A stretch of DNA of 15,610 nt from CAZXYF01 sp964644705 (GCA_964644705.1 CAZXYF010000063.1:1-15610); one strand, 5' to 3'. Shown: positions 7,823 to 15,342, counted from the stretch's first letter. Numbers and translations: made by a program. Notes: generated by a model not told the origin, from the letters alone.

Positions 7823-8413
7823 ATGGAACAGACTTCGGTCAATGAAGAAGAGTTAATCGAGCGCGCGAAGGACGGTGATTCTGAAGCGTTTGCCGTTCTG
7901 GTGCGCCGTCACCAGGACTACGTGCACAATGCGGTTGTGCACATGGTCGGCCGTGGTCAGGATGCGGAGGATTTAACGCAGGAGGTCTTTTTGAAGGCAT
8001 TTCGCGGCATATCCGGTTTCCGGCAGAATTCACGGTTCACCACCTGGATTTACGGCATCATGCTCAATTGCGTCCGGAGCTTCTGGCGACGGGAGGGACG
8101 GGGACCGGAGGAGGTAAGCCTCGATGCAGGTGGCGAGGAGGATTGTCCGTCCCCCGAACCGGCGGGCCGGTCCGACGACAAGCCGCTGAATCGGCTGTTG
8201 AGCAAGGAACGAGTGAAGCTGGTGCGTGAGGCCATTCAACGGTTGGACCCGGATATGAAGGAAGTAGTGGTGTTGAGGGATCTGCAGGACCTGACGTATA
8301 AGGAACTGAGCTCCTGTCTGGATGTTCCGCTGGGCACTGTTAAAAGTCGTCTGGCCCGTGCGCGGCGTGCCTTGCGCGATGAAATCGAAGATATGTTGGG
8401 CGGTTCGATATGA
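7823..8413 (+). CDS. ECF-family RNA polymerase sigma factor
   Basis: 196 residues with the two ECF domains. Region 2 is at about 10-80: AFAVLVRRHQDYVHNAVV, then DAEDLTQEVFLKAFRGI and SRFTTWIYGIMLNCVRSFWRR. A Glu/Asp/Pro-rich linker spans about 92-122. Region 4 is at about 136-190 with the helix-turn-helix LTYKELSSCLDVPLGTVKSR. It directs RNA polymerase to promoters of the GGAAC/CGTC kind, and one such site lies immediately upstream. The gene is followed after 28 bp by a membrane-bound zinc anti-sigma factor, so activity is probably released by an envelope signal. It stands divergent to the sphingolipid operon, so a shared envelope theme is possible but not shown. No usual ribosome binding site precedes the ATG. 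Confidence 0.93.
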   Translation: MEQTSVNEEELIERAKDGDSEAFAVLVRRHQDYVHNAVVHMVGRGQDAEDLTQEVFLKAFRGISGFRQNSRFTTWIYGIMLNCVRSFWRREGRGPEEVSLDAGGEEDCPSPEPAGRSDDKPLNRLLSKERVKLVREAIQRLDPDMKEVVVLRDLQDLTYKELSSCLDVPLGTVKSRLARARRALRDEIEDMLGGSI

Positions 8414-8441
8414 CAATACGTGAGCGACGATCCATATAGAT

Positions 8442-9626
8442 ATGCATTGCAATCAATCACAACAGAAATTATCTGAATACCTGGATGGCCAGCTTCCGGA
8501 GGAGGAACGTAACCAGCTGGAAGATCACATTCAGGAATGTGAGGATTGTCGGCGTGAACTGGACAGTCTGCGTCGCACGGTGACTGCGTTGCATGAATTG
8601 CCGGAAATCCCGGCGCCTGAAGGGTTCCATGAGCGTATAAACCAGCGGCTGAGAGACGAAACAAAGGGACCTCGCGTCGTTTCTATGTGGCGGCGTGGTC
8701 TGGCCGTTGCCGCCAGTTTTATCGCGATTATGACGCTGGTGTTTTTGGTGAACGACGGGATCGTGCATCGTGGCTATTCGGGGGCGAAGAGTCCCGCACC
8801 ATCGCAATTGCAGGGTGGACCGGAACTGGCAAAGACCTCCGAGACAAAAGAAACAGAGGCAAAACTGAAGAGAAAAAAGAGGCCAGAATCGGTCAAAACG
8901 ATGGATGTAGCGGCCGCGAGGAGAGAGAATGTGGAAAGAAAACCGGCGCCCGAAGCCGGGCCCCATCAAATGATGGCGGTCCCTCCCAAAAAGAAAGACG
9001 GACAGGTTGAACAGATGCTGGCGCTGGCGGATAGAGCAGGACTGAATGAGGCCAGAATCCAGGTCAAAAAGAACGGGAAAAAGGTGATTACGCTGAGAAT
9101 GAGCAGGGACTCCTACGAGAAGTTTTTACGAAGTATGGCCCGAACCCAGGACGCATCGACCAGGCTGAAAAACACGGGGGTGACCCGGAACAATGCCTAT
9201 TTTGACCGGTTGGTGCAGCAGTATAACCAGGCGGCTCCGGTCAGCGCGACGCATGAAGTGGCGAAGGCTGAGGCGGACGAAGATGGGAAGCAGATCGGAA
9301 AACGGCGGCGATTGGAAGAGGAACGCTCCGAAGGGATGTCTGCAGAGCGGTCGATGGATCGAAAGAAAAAAAAGGGGGACAAACGGTTGCGTGCAGCTTC
9401 CGCCCCCGCTGGAGTCAGTGCGCGAAATGTCACCGGCAAAGAACAAGTAGAGGCGGAGGAGGAGAAGGTCGAGAAAAAGAAACAATCAAAAACGTTGGAG
9501 ACATTCGATACCTCCCAAACCCCCGAGGAAATCGTACTGCGGATCGAAATAATGCCGTCCGTCCGGTCAGATCCCGCCTCGAAACAGGAGCCAGCCGCGG
9601 ATTCAGCACCCGGTCCATCATACTAA
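8442..9626 (+). CDS. Zinc-finger anti-sigma factor with one TM segment and a long charged extracytoplasmic tail
   Basis: 394 residues. The N-terminal ZAS domain (1-50) has H29-x3-C33-x2-C36 in DHIQECEDCRREL, with an extra Cys at position 3, and should bind the preceding sigma factor in the cytoplasm. A hydrophobic segment at about 86-104 (GLAVAASFIAIMTLVFLVN) follows. The remaining 290 residues would be outside the inner membrane. They are unusually rich in Lys, Arg and Glu (runs such as KLKRKKRPE, DRKKKKGDKR, EEKVEKKKQSK) with one more ordered block near 190-260 (IQVKKNGKKVITLRMSRDSY onward) and a short block near 370 (EEIVLRIEIMP). I do not recognise the tail; the ordered block loosely recalls the beta-alpha pattern of DUF4349-like domains, a weak impression. 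It is co-transcribed with the sigma gene, 28 bp downstream. The ATG has no clear Shine-Dalgarno. Confidence 0.88.
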   Translation: MHCNQSQQKLSEYLDGQLPEEERNQLEDHIQECEDCRRELDSLRRTVTALHELPEIPAPEGFHERINQRLRDETKGPRVVSMWRRGLAVAASFIAIMTLVFLVNDGIVHRGYSGAKSPAPSQLQGGPELAKTSETKETEAKLKRKKRPESVKTMDVAAARRENVERKPAPEAGPHQMMAVPPKKKDGQVEQMLALADRAGLNEARIQVKKNGKKVITLRMSRDSYEKFLRSMARTQDASTRLKNTGVTRNNAYFDRLVQQYNQAAPVSATHEVAKAEADEDGKQIGKRRRLEEERSEGMSAERSMDRKKKKGDKRLRAASAPAGVSARNVTGKEQVEAEEEKVEKKKQSKTLETFDTSQTPEEIVLRIEIMPSVRSDPASKQEPAADSAPGPSY

Positions 9627-9630
9627 GCGG

Positions 9631-9670
9631 AACCTCTTTATCTTTGTCTTCACCTTTTTCTGCCGTTCTA
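9631..9670. repeat. Pyrimidine-rich 40-bp repeat, copy A
   Basis: Aligns without gaps to copy B at 9790-9829 at 33 of 40 positions. Both have the CTTT-rich pattern ending in TTCTA. Copy A starts five bases after the anti-sigma stop codon. Copies are 159 bp apart start to start. Confidence 0.55.
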
Positions 9671-9789
9671 CAGCAGGGCTGTCCAAAACGTTCAAAAATG
9701 CGTTTTCAAACGGGCTCTCCGGTGACTTTGAGCCGGGAATACAGTCCATCTCGCAAACCACCCCCAATTACGTTTAGGGAGGTGTATCT

Positions 9790-9829
9790 AACATCTTTAC
9801 CTTCGTCTTTGCCTTTGTCTGCCTTTCTA
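9790..9829. repeat. Pyrimidine-rich 40-bp repeat, copy B
   Basis: Partner of copy A (33/40 identical, same orientation). Similarity fades after TTCTA, although a CAAAA stretch follows both copies about 15-20 bp later. Function unknown; it could be part of a dispersed genomic repeat. Confidence 0.55.
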
Positions 9830-9996
9830 TCGATGCTCAGACCGTCAAAAACAACGGCTGATGTCTGGTAAGGACGAAGGTCAAGTCAGGGATCTCTACA
9901 TCCCGAATTGGCATTTTGGACGGGCCTGATCGTTATGTATGAACCTTTGGACGACTAAAATATTCTGATAATAGCCTTCACAAAAATAGCCGACAG

Positions 9997-11085
9997 ATGA
10001 AATCCGAAACCTGGCATGATGGTCCCGGTCGTTCGCAATTGATGGGGGCGGTGTGGGGGTGTCTGGTGCTGGTACTGGCGATCTCGAGCGGTTGTCAGCG
10101 AATGGGGTATTACCATCACGTCATCGGGGGGCATCTGGCACTGATGTCGGGACGCGAACGGATCGGGGAAGTGATCGATGATCCCGGGACTGAACCGGAA
10201 CGTCGCAACCGACTGCAGATGATCCTGAAAATCCGTGATTTTGCCAGTGAGGGACTCTGCCTCCCGAAAAATGACAGTTACCGGTCGTATGTGCAGCTTG
10301 AGCGTTCGCATGTGGTCTGGGTGGTGTTCGCCGCGCCGGAGTTTTCGCTTCAACCAGAAACGTGGAGTTTCCCGTTCGCCGGACGCGTTCCGTACCGCAG
10401 CTACTATGAGCCGGAGAAAGCACGGAAGTTTGCAGCATCTTTACGACATCAGGGTATGGACGTGTGTGTGCTGGGCGTGCCGGCATACTCTACGCTTGGC
10501 TGGTTCGACGATCCGGTGCCGAGCACGGTGCTGGATTTTCCCGAGCCGGATCTGGCCGGGCTGATCTTCCACGAACTGGCACATCAGACGGTCTATGTGG
10601 AGGGCGATTCCGCGTTCAATGAATCCTTTGCCGTGACCGTTGAGCTGGAAGGTATCGAGCGCTGGATGAAATTTCGGGGGGAAGAGAAGAAGTACCGGCA
10701 ATACGAAGAACGCAGACGCAGGGAGGAGCAGTTTCTGAAGATGATGCGGCGCTCACGGGAGCGTTTGTCTGAACTCTACAGTTCCACGATCTCGACGGAT
10801 ACAATGCGGATCGAGAAACAACGGATCCTCGACAGGGTCCGGCGGGAAGTGGTGAAGCTGACCGCGCAGTCCGGGGAAGAGGGGATATGGGACGAAGTGA
10901 AAGTCAACAATGCACTGATTGCGGCGCTGAGCACATACCATCGGCATGTGCCCGCTTTCAAAAAACTTCTTGAGAGAGTCGGGGGTGATATGGACGCGTT
11001 TTTCGCCCGGGTGCGGCAAATGGCGGAGATGTGTCCGGAAGAGCGCAAGGCGAAACTCAAGGAACTGGCGCACGTCGAAAAGTAA
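9997..11085 (+). CDS. Lipoprotein of the predicted zinc aminopeptidase family (COG4324/PF10023 type)
   Basis: 362 residues. A signal segment (about 16-31) ends in lipobox SSGC with C33 as the lipidated residue, so it should be anchored at a periplasm-facing membrane. Family blocks match well: IRDFASEGLCLPKNDSY, VVWVVFAAPEFSL, VPYRSYYEPEKA, AYSTLGWFDDP, then HELAH at 192-196 and FNESFAVTVE downstream giving the third metal ligand Glu. The C-terminal half (about 230-362) is charged and helical. In many relatives the WCFPVAGC segment has two Cys; here it reads WSFPFAGR, so that pair is absent. Peptidase activity is a family prediction and, to my knowledge, the substrate is unknown. It is apparently monocistronic, convergent with the next gene. 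The ATG lacks a clear ribosome binding site; ATG 10042 is a possible shorter start. Confidence 0.85.
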   Translation: MKSETWHDGPGRSQLMGAVWGCLVLVLAISSGCQRMGYYHHVIGGHLALMSGRERIGEVIDDPGTEPERRNRLQMILKIRDFASEGLCLPKNDSYRSYVQLERSHVVWVVFAAPEFSLQPETWSFPFAGRVPYRSYYEPEKARKFAASLRHQGMDVCVLGVPAYSTLGWFDDPVPSTVLDFPEPDLAGLIFHELAHQTVYVEGDSAFNESFAVTVELEGIERWMKFRGEEKKYRQYEERRRREEQFLKMMRRSRERLSELYSSTISTDTMRIEKQRILDRVRREVVKLTAQSGEEGIWDEVKVNNALIAALSTYHRHVPAFKKLLERVGGDMDAFFARVRQMAEMCPEERKAKLKELAHVEK

Positions 11086-11094
11086 GAGGCGAAG

Positions 11095-11111
11095 CAGGGG
11101 CAGTGCCCCTG
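11095..11111. other. Perfect GC-rich hairpin between convergent genes
   Basis: CAGGGGC-AGT-GCCCCTG forms a 7-bp stem (8 if the loop shrinks to one base), nine bases after the stop of the aminopeptidase-like gene. No T-tract follows on either strand, so it is not a textbook intrinsic terminator; it may stabilise 3' ends or aid termination. Confidence 0.4.
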
Positions 11112-11189
11112 AACGCGCATGCCATGGATTCGGCCGTTCAACAGGACGCGCGCACGCGCTCTGACAGGTATCGTTACGTCCGGAATCTC

Positions 11190-11211
11190 AAGTTCCCAAA
11201 CGGGGCTTTTT
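11190..11211 (+). terminator. Weak terminator-like stem with T-tract
   Basis: AAG..CCC-AAAC-GGG.CTT followed by further T residues can form a short interrupted stem before a T run. It lies between the converging genes, about 105 bp after the upstream stop. Only three-plus-three base pairs, so weak. Confidence 0.22.
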
Positions 11212-11220
11212 GAAGGATTC

Positions 11221-12333
11221 TTACAGATGGCGGGCGATGGTTTTTTCAGCGGAGGTCAGGGCCAGGTTCCCCAGACCGGTAAGGCAGAGGGCGAGGAGGA
11301 AACGGGGAGAATTGGCCCGGCGTGGGTGATCCTGGGCGATGGATTCCAGATGGTCCGCCGCCCGTCGCAGAATTGTCGCCAGGGTGCCATACAATGCTGG
11401 CGGTAAATCATCCAGGTAGGTATGAATTCGACCGTCCGATGGGTAGGGCGTTTTGTGGATGCCGATCAGTGCCTGAAACAACTGGCTGTCGAACTGGCCA
11501 AACCCCACCAGCAGTCCACGGAAGTCCGCGATCAGCTCGTCCCAGGGGTGTTTCTGCATCGTGCCGAAGACGCGTTTGGTGAAGTAGTGCGTGAACTCAT
11601 GTTCGATGCGGATGGCCAGCGATTTCTCCTCCCACGCTTTTTCCGGCAGGTCAAGATCCAATTTGCTGGCTGATTGTCCACTGTACGGGGCTTTGTGGAC
11701 CAGGATGACGCGATCCTTGAACTGTTCTGGTTCTTCCTTTGCGACCCGTGTGAATTCGTCGGACCATTTTCGCCCAAAAGCATCCTGCGGATTGTCGTTC
11801 TGCCATTGCTGCTTGTATCGATGCACCCGGTCCCAGTTGTTGAGTCCGGAGACCATCTGCGCATTGACAGAGTAAGGGACCTCTCCGGGTTCCGACCTGT
11901 ATCCGAGTGCGCGGTAAAGTTTTTCGAAATCGTCTCGATCGGGAGTGATAAGCACCGGTAGCGCGCCGGCGGGGTGACTGTAAATTTCAAGCTGTAATGT
12001 TTCGGGAGCCTCCAGTTGCAATCGCTCGACTTGATCCTGATCGGAATACGACTCGCCGCGTCGGGAGACATTTGCATAACTCTCGGTCTGTGAAATCCCT
12101 TCTTCGATGGGGAAATTCAGCTGTCCGATTTTGTCCTGAAGAACATTCAGCACCGACCGTTTTCGGGTGTCAAACTGATAACGCCGCCAATCCTTGACAT
12201 GCGGTTCATCCGGCAGGGGAAAGGAAAGGTCAGACGGCAGAGAATTTTCCTGAAACGGGTTGTACAGGAACTGTCGCATCTCATCGGGCATCTGACCATC
12301 TTCGAAAAGGTGATCAAGGTCGGATTGGGGCAT
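11221..12333 (-). CDS. Unrecognised soluble protein with HEFTH metallopeptidase-like motif
   Basis: 370 residues, no signal peptide and no clear TM segment; the hydrophobic stretch at 344-360 is short. I do not recognise the family. The middle has conserved-looking segments LPVLITPDRDDFEKLYRALG (125-144), PGEVPYSVNAQMVSGLNNW (149-167) and RVILVHKAPYSG (208-219). HEFTH at 245-249 followed by WDELIADFRG (264-273, E266) resembles an HExxH...E zinc site, with the second Glu 17 residues after the second His. This suggests a metal-dependent hydrolase, but no activity is shown. It lies divergent to the GNAT/Nif11 cluster across a 192-bp region, so it could be a leader peptidase or accessory protein for that locus; that is inference only. 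No clear Shine-Dalgarno precedes ATG 12333. Confidence 0.75.
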   Translation of the reverse strand: MPQSDLDHLFEDGQMPDEMRQFLYNPFQENSLPSDLSFPLPDEPHVKDWRRYQFDTRKRSVLNVLQDKIGQLNFPIEEGISQTESYANVSRRGESYSDQDQVERLQLEAPETLQLEIYSHPAGALPVLITPDRDDFEKLYRALGYRSEPGEVPYSVNAQMVSGLNNWDRVHRYKQQWQNDNPQDAFGRKWSDEFTRVAKEEPEQFKDRVILVHKAPYSGQSASKLDLDLPEKAWEEKSLAIRIEHEFTHYFTKRVFGTMQKHPWDELIADFRGLLVGFGQFDSQLFQALIGIHKTPYPSDGRIHTYLDDLPPALYGTLATILRRAADHLESIAQDHPRRANSPRFLLALCLTGLGNLALTSAEKTIARHL

Positions 12334-12467
12334 GAGCGATTAACTGCTGGGTAAGGTATGGTGATTGCATATTTGTTTGGGCCGCATTTTGCTGAACGGA
12401 GCACAAGTATTATGGTTCACTGTACTGTAATTCGAAAAGGGTGTCTTAAGTCAAGAGCGAATTCGAG

Positions 12468-12473
12468 TATACT
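12468..12473 (+). promoter_or_regulatory. Candidate -10 element for the GNAT/Nif11 operon
   Basis: TATACT matches the consensus at 5 of 6 positions and lies 53 bp before ATG 12526 in the 192-bp divergent region (12334-12525). The best -35 at 17 bp spacing, CTTAAG, is poor, so an activator or another sigma factor may be needed. Confidence 0.3.
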
Positions 12474-12525
12474 AAGTGGTCTGGGCGATTCCATTCAATC
12501 CAGAAGGGTAGGGAAGCGAACGCGG

Positions 12526-13437
12526 ATGAGTCACAGTAAACTCCCAAAAGTAAGCGAAAATACAGTGACAGCTCATTCTTCGCTCAGTCTATTGGAGCGA
12601 TATGGCTTTGCCAGCCTCGTGCCCGAAGGATTGCGCGATGAGTTTGTGCATGGCGGTGCGAAGGGCGACGAATTGATTCGTTGCGGGCTCAAGATCTCTG
12701 ACCAGGTTGTTGCCGTTGCGTGTGTGAGAGCGAGGCAAAAGAAGGGGCAACTCGTTCATTTTTATGTGAGTAAACCGTATCGACGCCGGGGATTGGGCAC
12801 GCGGTTGATGTCGGTTGTTGAGGAGAGACTGAGGGCGGAAGGTGTCGAGGAGGTGTTTGCGGAATATCGGAGGGAGACGCAAAAGGGACAGCAGTTCGCG
12901 GATTTCCTTGCGTCGGCGGGGTTTCAAAATCCTGAGTTGCAACGCGTCAAAGTTCGGATATCGACTCCGCAAATTAAAAAAGCGGCCTGGTGGCAACCAG
13001 ACCGTGATCCGCCGCGCGATTTTGCGATTAGATCATGGGCGGACCTGTCGGCGGAGGAACGTGAGAATCTTGCCCGGAAGAACTGGGTGCCCGACGTTTT
13101 GAATCCCGTGCAGGTTAATGATGCAGATGAGGGCTTGAGTAATGTTCTGTGTTATCGGGGGGACGTCGTCGGATGGTTTTTGATGACCAATAACGGCGAT
13201 GGCCTGTTCAGTATCCCCTCGGCATACATTGCTCCCGCCCACCAGAAGCGATTTCGGTTGGGGTTGTTGATTTACGCGACGCTGGATGATGCGATGCGAG
13301 TGGGTATGGAGCAACTCGACTTTGTGGTGCCTGGTGCATTCCCATCTCATATCCGGTTTAATGAGACGCACACGCAAGCTCTGGCCGAGAAATTCTATTA
13401 CATCTGCAGCCGGGTGAAAAAGCGTATCGACGAATAA
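12526..13437 (+). CDS. Two-lobed GNAT-family N-acyltransferase, candidate RiPP maturase
   Basis: 303 residues. The first lobe (about 20-145) has the acyl-CoA-binding motif A: LVHFYVSKPYRRRGLGTRLM (76-95), with RRRGLG fitting the R/Q-x-x-G-x-G/A rule, then a GNAT-typical FADFLASAGFQ. The second lobe (about 165-296) looks like a degenerate GNAT repeat (GDVVGWFLMTNNGDGLFSIP, then HQKRFRLGLLIYATLDDA) without a clear motif A. ATG 12526 is chosen because AGGGA lies 11 nt upstream and upstream in-frame sequence is not protein-like. It is the first gene of a plus-strand cluster, 28 bp before a Nif11-leader precursor gene. GNAT enzymes are known to fatty-acylate Lys or Orn side chains of Nif11- or nitrile-hydratase-leader peptides (selidamides). 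A similar role here is inference; it could also acetylate an unrelated substrate. Confidence 0.82.
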   Translation: MSHSKLPKVSENTVTAHSSLSLLERYGFASLVPEGLRDEFVHGGAKGDELIRCGLKISDQVVAVACVRARQKKGQLVHFYVSKPYRRRGLGTRLMSVVEERLRAEGVEEVFAEYRRETQKGQQFADFLASAGFQNPELQRVKVRISTPQIKKAAWWQPDRDPPRDFAIRSWADLSAEERENLARKNWVPDVLNPVQVNDADEGLSNVLCYRGDVVGWFLMTNNGDGLFSIPSAYIAPAHQKRFRLGLLIYATLDDAMRVGMEQLDFVVPGAFPSHIRFNETHTQALAEKFYYICSRVKKRIDE

Positions 13438-13465
13438 TCAGTTTTCTTTTACGGGAGAGTTGTCA

Positions 13466-13759
13466 ATGTCTGTGACAGACGCCAAGCAATTGTATGAGAA
13501 GGTAAGTGTCGATGAAGACCTGCGGGACCAGTTTGCTGAACTCAACACCGAGGAGGAGGTGGTCAGCAAAGCGATGATACTGGGGGAGGAACTCGGCCTG
13601 GACGTGACGGCGGATGATGTGAAGGCGGTACTTGAGCAGAATGAAGGATCCTCGGGTGAGCTTGATGAAGCGGAGTTGGAGGCGGTGGCCGGTGGAGCTC
13701 AATCAAGCAGCGGCGATACCCAGAAATGGAATACACGGAACCTATGTGACTCAGAGTGA
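13466..13759 (+). CDS. Nif11-type RiPP precursor peptide with double-glycine cleavage site
   Basis: 97 residues. Positions 1-60 fit the Nif11-like leader pattern: DAKQLYEKVSVDEDLRDQFA (5-24), EEEVVSKAMILGEELGLDVT (29-48), DDVKAVLEQ (50-58). The leader ends ELDEAELEAVAGG (65-77), the standard site for C39-type protease/exporters. A 20-residue core (78-97) follows, polar, starting AQSSSG and containing one Lys (87), one Trp (88) and one Cys (94). ATG 13466 has GGAG 8 nt upstream; a TTG at 13460 is less likely. Genes of this type make substrates for modifying enzymes such as LanM, radical-SAM or GNAT maturases; a GNAT gene lies just upstream. The finished product and its chemistry cannot be read from the sequence. 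With only one Cys, an intramolecular disulfide is impossible; Ser/Thr (S80-82, T85, T90) and C94 could in principle form a thioether ring, but no lanthionine synthetase is seen. Confidence 0.85.
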   Translation: MSVTDAKQLYEKVSVDEDLRDQFAELNTEEEVVSKAMILGEELGLDVTADDVKAVLEQNEGSSGELDEAELEAVAGGAQSSSGDTQKWNTRNLCDSE

Positions 13760-13857
13760 CCGGCGTAAGGATTATGGTAAAGACCAAGAGCACGGTTTAT
13801 AACATTTTGCGGCTCTGCAACGCACTTTGCCGAATGTTTACCTTGGGAGAGCATGTA

Positions 13858-15342
13858 ATGTTGACCACTCGCATCCGTCGATTGTTGATCGTTATTGGTG
13901 CCCTTTGTTGGGCTGCGGGATGTATGACGGGCCCCAAAGAGTATGCGAGGGGCGTGGAACAGTATCGTGCGGGCGATTACCGGGCGGCACAACGTTCATT
14001 TGCCGCCTCACGCAGCTGGTACGCAAAAAAGCAGAACGCGGAAAAGGCTGCACGGGCGCGGGATGCGGAGTTCATGGCCAGGCGAACGGTGACCGAATTC
14101 CCGCACGACCGATCACATGCGCGCGAGCGATTGCAAAAGAAAGTTCCAGACATCACGGAATCAGAAATCACAACCTGGCTGGATGACCGGGCTCAACGGA
14201 TCCAATCGGGCGAACAAACCCTTTATTTCGAGGAAGTGGCGAAGAATTATCTCTTTGCTCACCCGACTCTGCTGCGGGAGAAGACGGAGAAAAAGGGACT
14301 CACCTTTGATTTCGTGTCACGATTCGCCGTGCCCCAAAAGGACCAGGGGGAGAATGCGGGGTGCGCTGCATCTGTACGCTATGAGGGACAGGAAAAGATG
14401 AGGATACCCGCGAAGGACTTGCCGGACAGCGGTGTGCTGAAAATCTGGTATCCGCTGCCCGTGCAGACGGCATCGCAGGGTGAAATTCGCGTCTCCAACC
14501 TCTCCTACGAAGAATTTATCGTCAAGGGACCGGTGACGGACGGGAGAGTCGGCTACGTTTATTATGAGATACCGGTGGAACAGGTGGATGAGGATCTGGT
14601 GATCACCGCCGATATTGCCTTTACGTCGCATGAGCAGAGGTGCGACGTGGATCCGTCGAAGGTGATGGAGTATGACCGGAATGATCCGTCCTACAAGCTG
14701 TACACCCGATCGGAGCGCAACATTGAAATAACCGAGGCCGTTCGCGAAACAGCTCGAAAAGTGGTGGGGGATGAAACCAATCCCCATCTTCAGGCGCAGC
14801 GAATTTACAACTACATGATTGAGACCTATCCATACAGCCATGTCCCGCATCTTTATCTGGATACGCGGAAGCCGAAAATAGCGGAATCAACCTATATGCT
14901 GCAGACCGGGCACGGCGATTGTGGTACTCAGAGCATGTTGTTCTGCGCGTTCTGTCGTTCCCTCGGAATCCCCGCCCGGGCGATTGGGGGCTATCAGATG
15001 TTTATGCAGGAGGAAGCTGGCGCGCATTTCTGGGCCCAGTATTTCGTGCCGGGTTACGGATGGATTCCGGTGGATCCAACGGCTGCGGAGTGCGGTGATT
15101 GGTTCCCTGCGGCGTCCGACAAACGCAAGAAGTTCAAGCGATATTATGGATCGAACCTTGATCCGGCGCGCATGGTGATTCAGAAAAATGTGGATGCGCC
15201 GCTGGACCCTCCAATCCCGCCGGAGTCACCGGTCTTTCGGGTAGTGCGGCAGTGTCCCGCCGTCGTATGCAGTACGGCCACAAGGGATATCGATTTGATC
15301 GCCGAAAGCAACTTTTCAGTCGAGCTTGAGAAAATGGAGTGA
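13858..15342 (+). CDS. Transglutaminase-like lipoprotein
   Basis: 494 residues. The signal peptide (1-21) is followed by lipobox AAGC with C22, so it is a periplasm-facing lipoprotein. An N-terminal TPR-like helical stretch (about 27-70, EYARGVEQYRAGDYRAAQRS) precedes a beta-rich middle domain (about 165-270). The transglutaminase-like core (about 300-415) has the Cys-His-Asp triad C355 in GHGDCGTQ, H390 in GAHFWAQYF and D406 in GWIPVDPT. Bacterial members act as proteases, amidases or crosslinkers; which one applies is unknown. ATG 13858 is chosen because GGGAGA lies 7 nt upstream and the lipoprotein signal starts there. The frame is open back to GTG 13756, which overlaps the Nif11 stop (GTGA), but that start would bury the signal peptide 34 residues in. 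Likely co-transcribed with the Nif11 precursor; a role in that peptide's processing or in immunity is only a guess. Confidence 0.85.
   Translation: MLTTRIRRLLIVIGALCWAAGCMTGPKEYARGVEQYRAGDYRAAQRSFAASRSWYAKKQNAEKAARARDAEFMARRTVTEFPHDRSHARERLQKKVPDITESEITTWLDDRAQRIQSGEQTLYFEEVAKNYLFAHPTLLREKTEKKGLTFDFVSRFAVPQKDQGENAGCAASVRYEGQEKMRIPAKDLPDSGVLKIWYPLPVQTASQGEIRVSNLSYEEFIVKGPVTDGRVGYVYYEIPVEQVDEDLVITADIAFTSHEQRCDVDPSKVMEYDRNDPSYKLYTRSERNIEITEAVRETARKVVGDETNPHLQAQRIYNYMIETYPYSHVPHLYLDTRKPKIAESTYMLQTGHGDCGTQSMLFCAFCRSLGIPARAIGGYQMFMQEEAGAHFWAQYFVPGYGWIPVDPTAAECGDWFPAASDKRKKFKRYYGSNLDPARMVIQKNVDAPLDPPIPPESPVFRVVRQCPAVVCSTATRDIDLIAESNFSVELEKME

Larger units (their letters stand above)
9627..9996. other. 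370-bp intergenic region with a repeat pair, no gene
   Basis: Between the anti-sigma stop and the aminopeptidase-like lipoprotein. Open frames here have no coding character. It contains two pyrimidine-rich repeats (listed separately), a small AAAACG/CGTTTT stem (9685-9706) and a TAAAAT hexamer (9956-9961) as the best -10 for the next gene, without a good -35. No standard terminator for the sigma operon is visible. Confidence 0.65.

Noticed and set aside
9629..9660. GGAAC after the anti-sigma stop as a second ECF promoter
   Set aside because: No CGTC-like -10 occurs at 15-18 bp, and the sequence is part of the pyrimidine-rich repeat.
9644..9871. 75-codon plus-strand frame in the 370-bp gap
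   Set aside because: It spans the pyrimidine-rich repeats, has no ribosome binding site and gives a Ser/Pro-rich translation without features.
9915..9953. Two TTTGGACG copies 31 bp apart before the aminopeptidase-like gene
   Set aside because: About one 8-bp direct match is expected by chance in a 370-bp region.
12429..12466. Two AATTCGA copies 31 bp apart upstream of the GNAT gene as an operator
   Set aside because: A 7-bp match in 192 bp is expected by chance; no further symmetry supports it.
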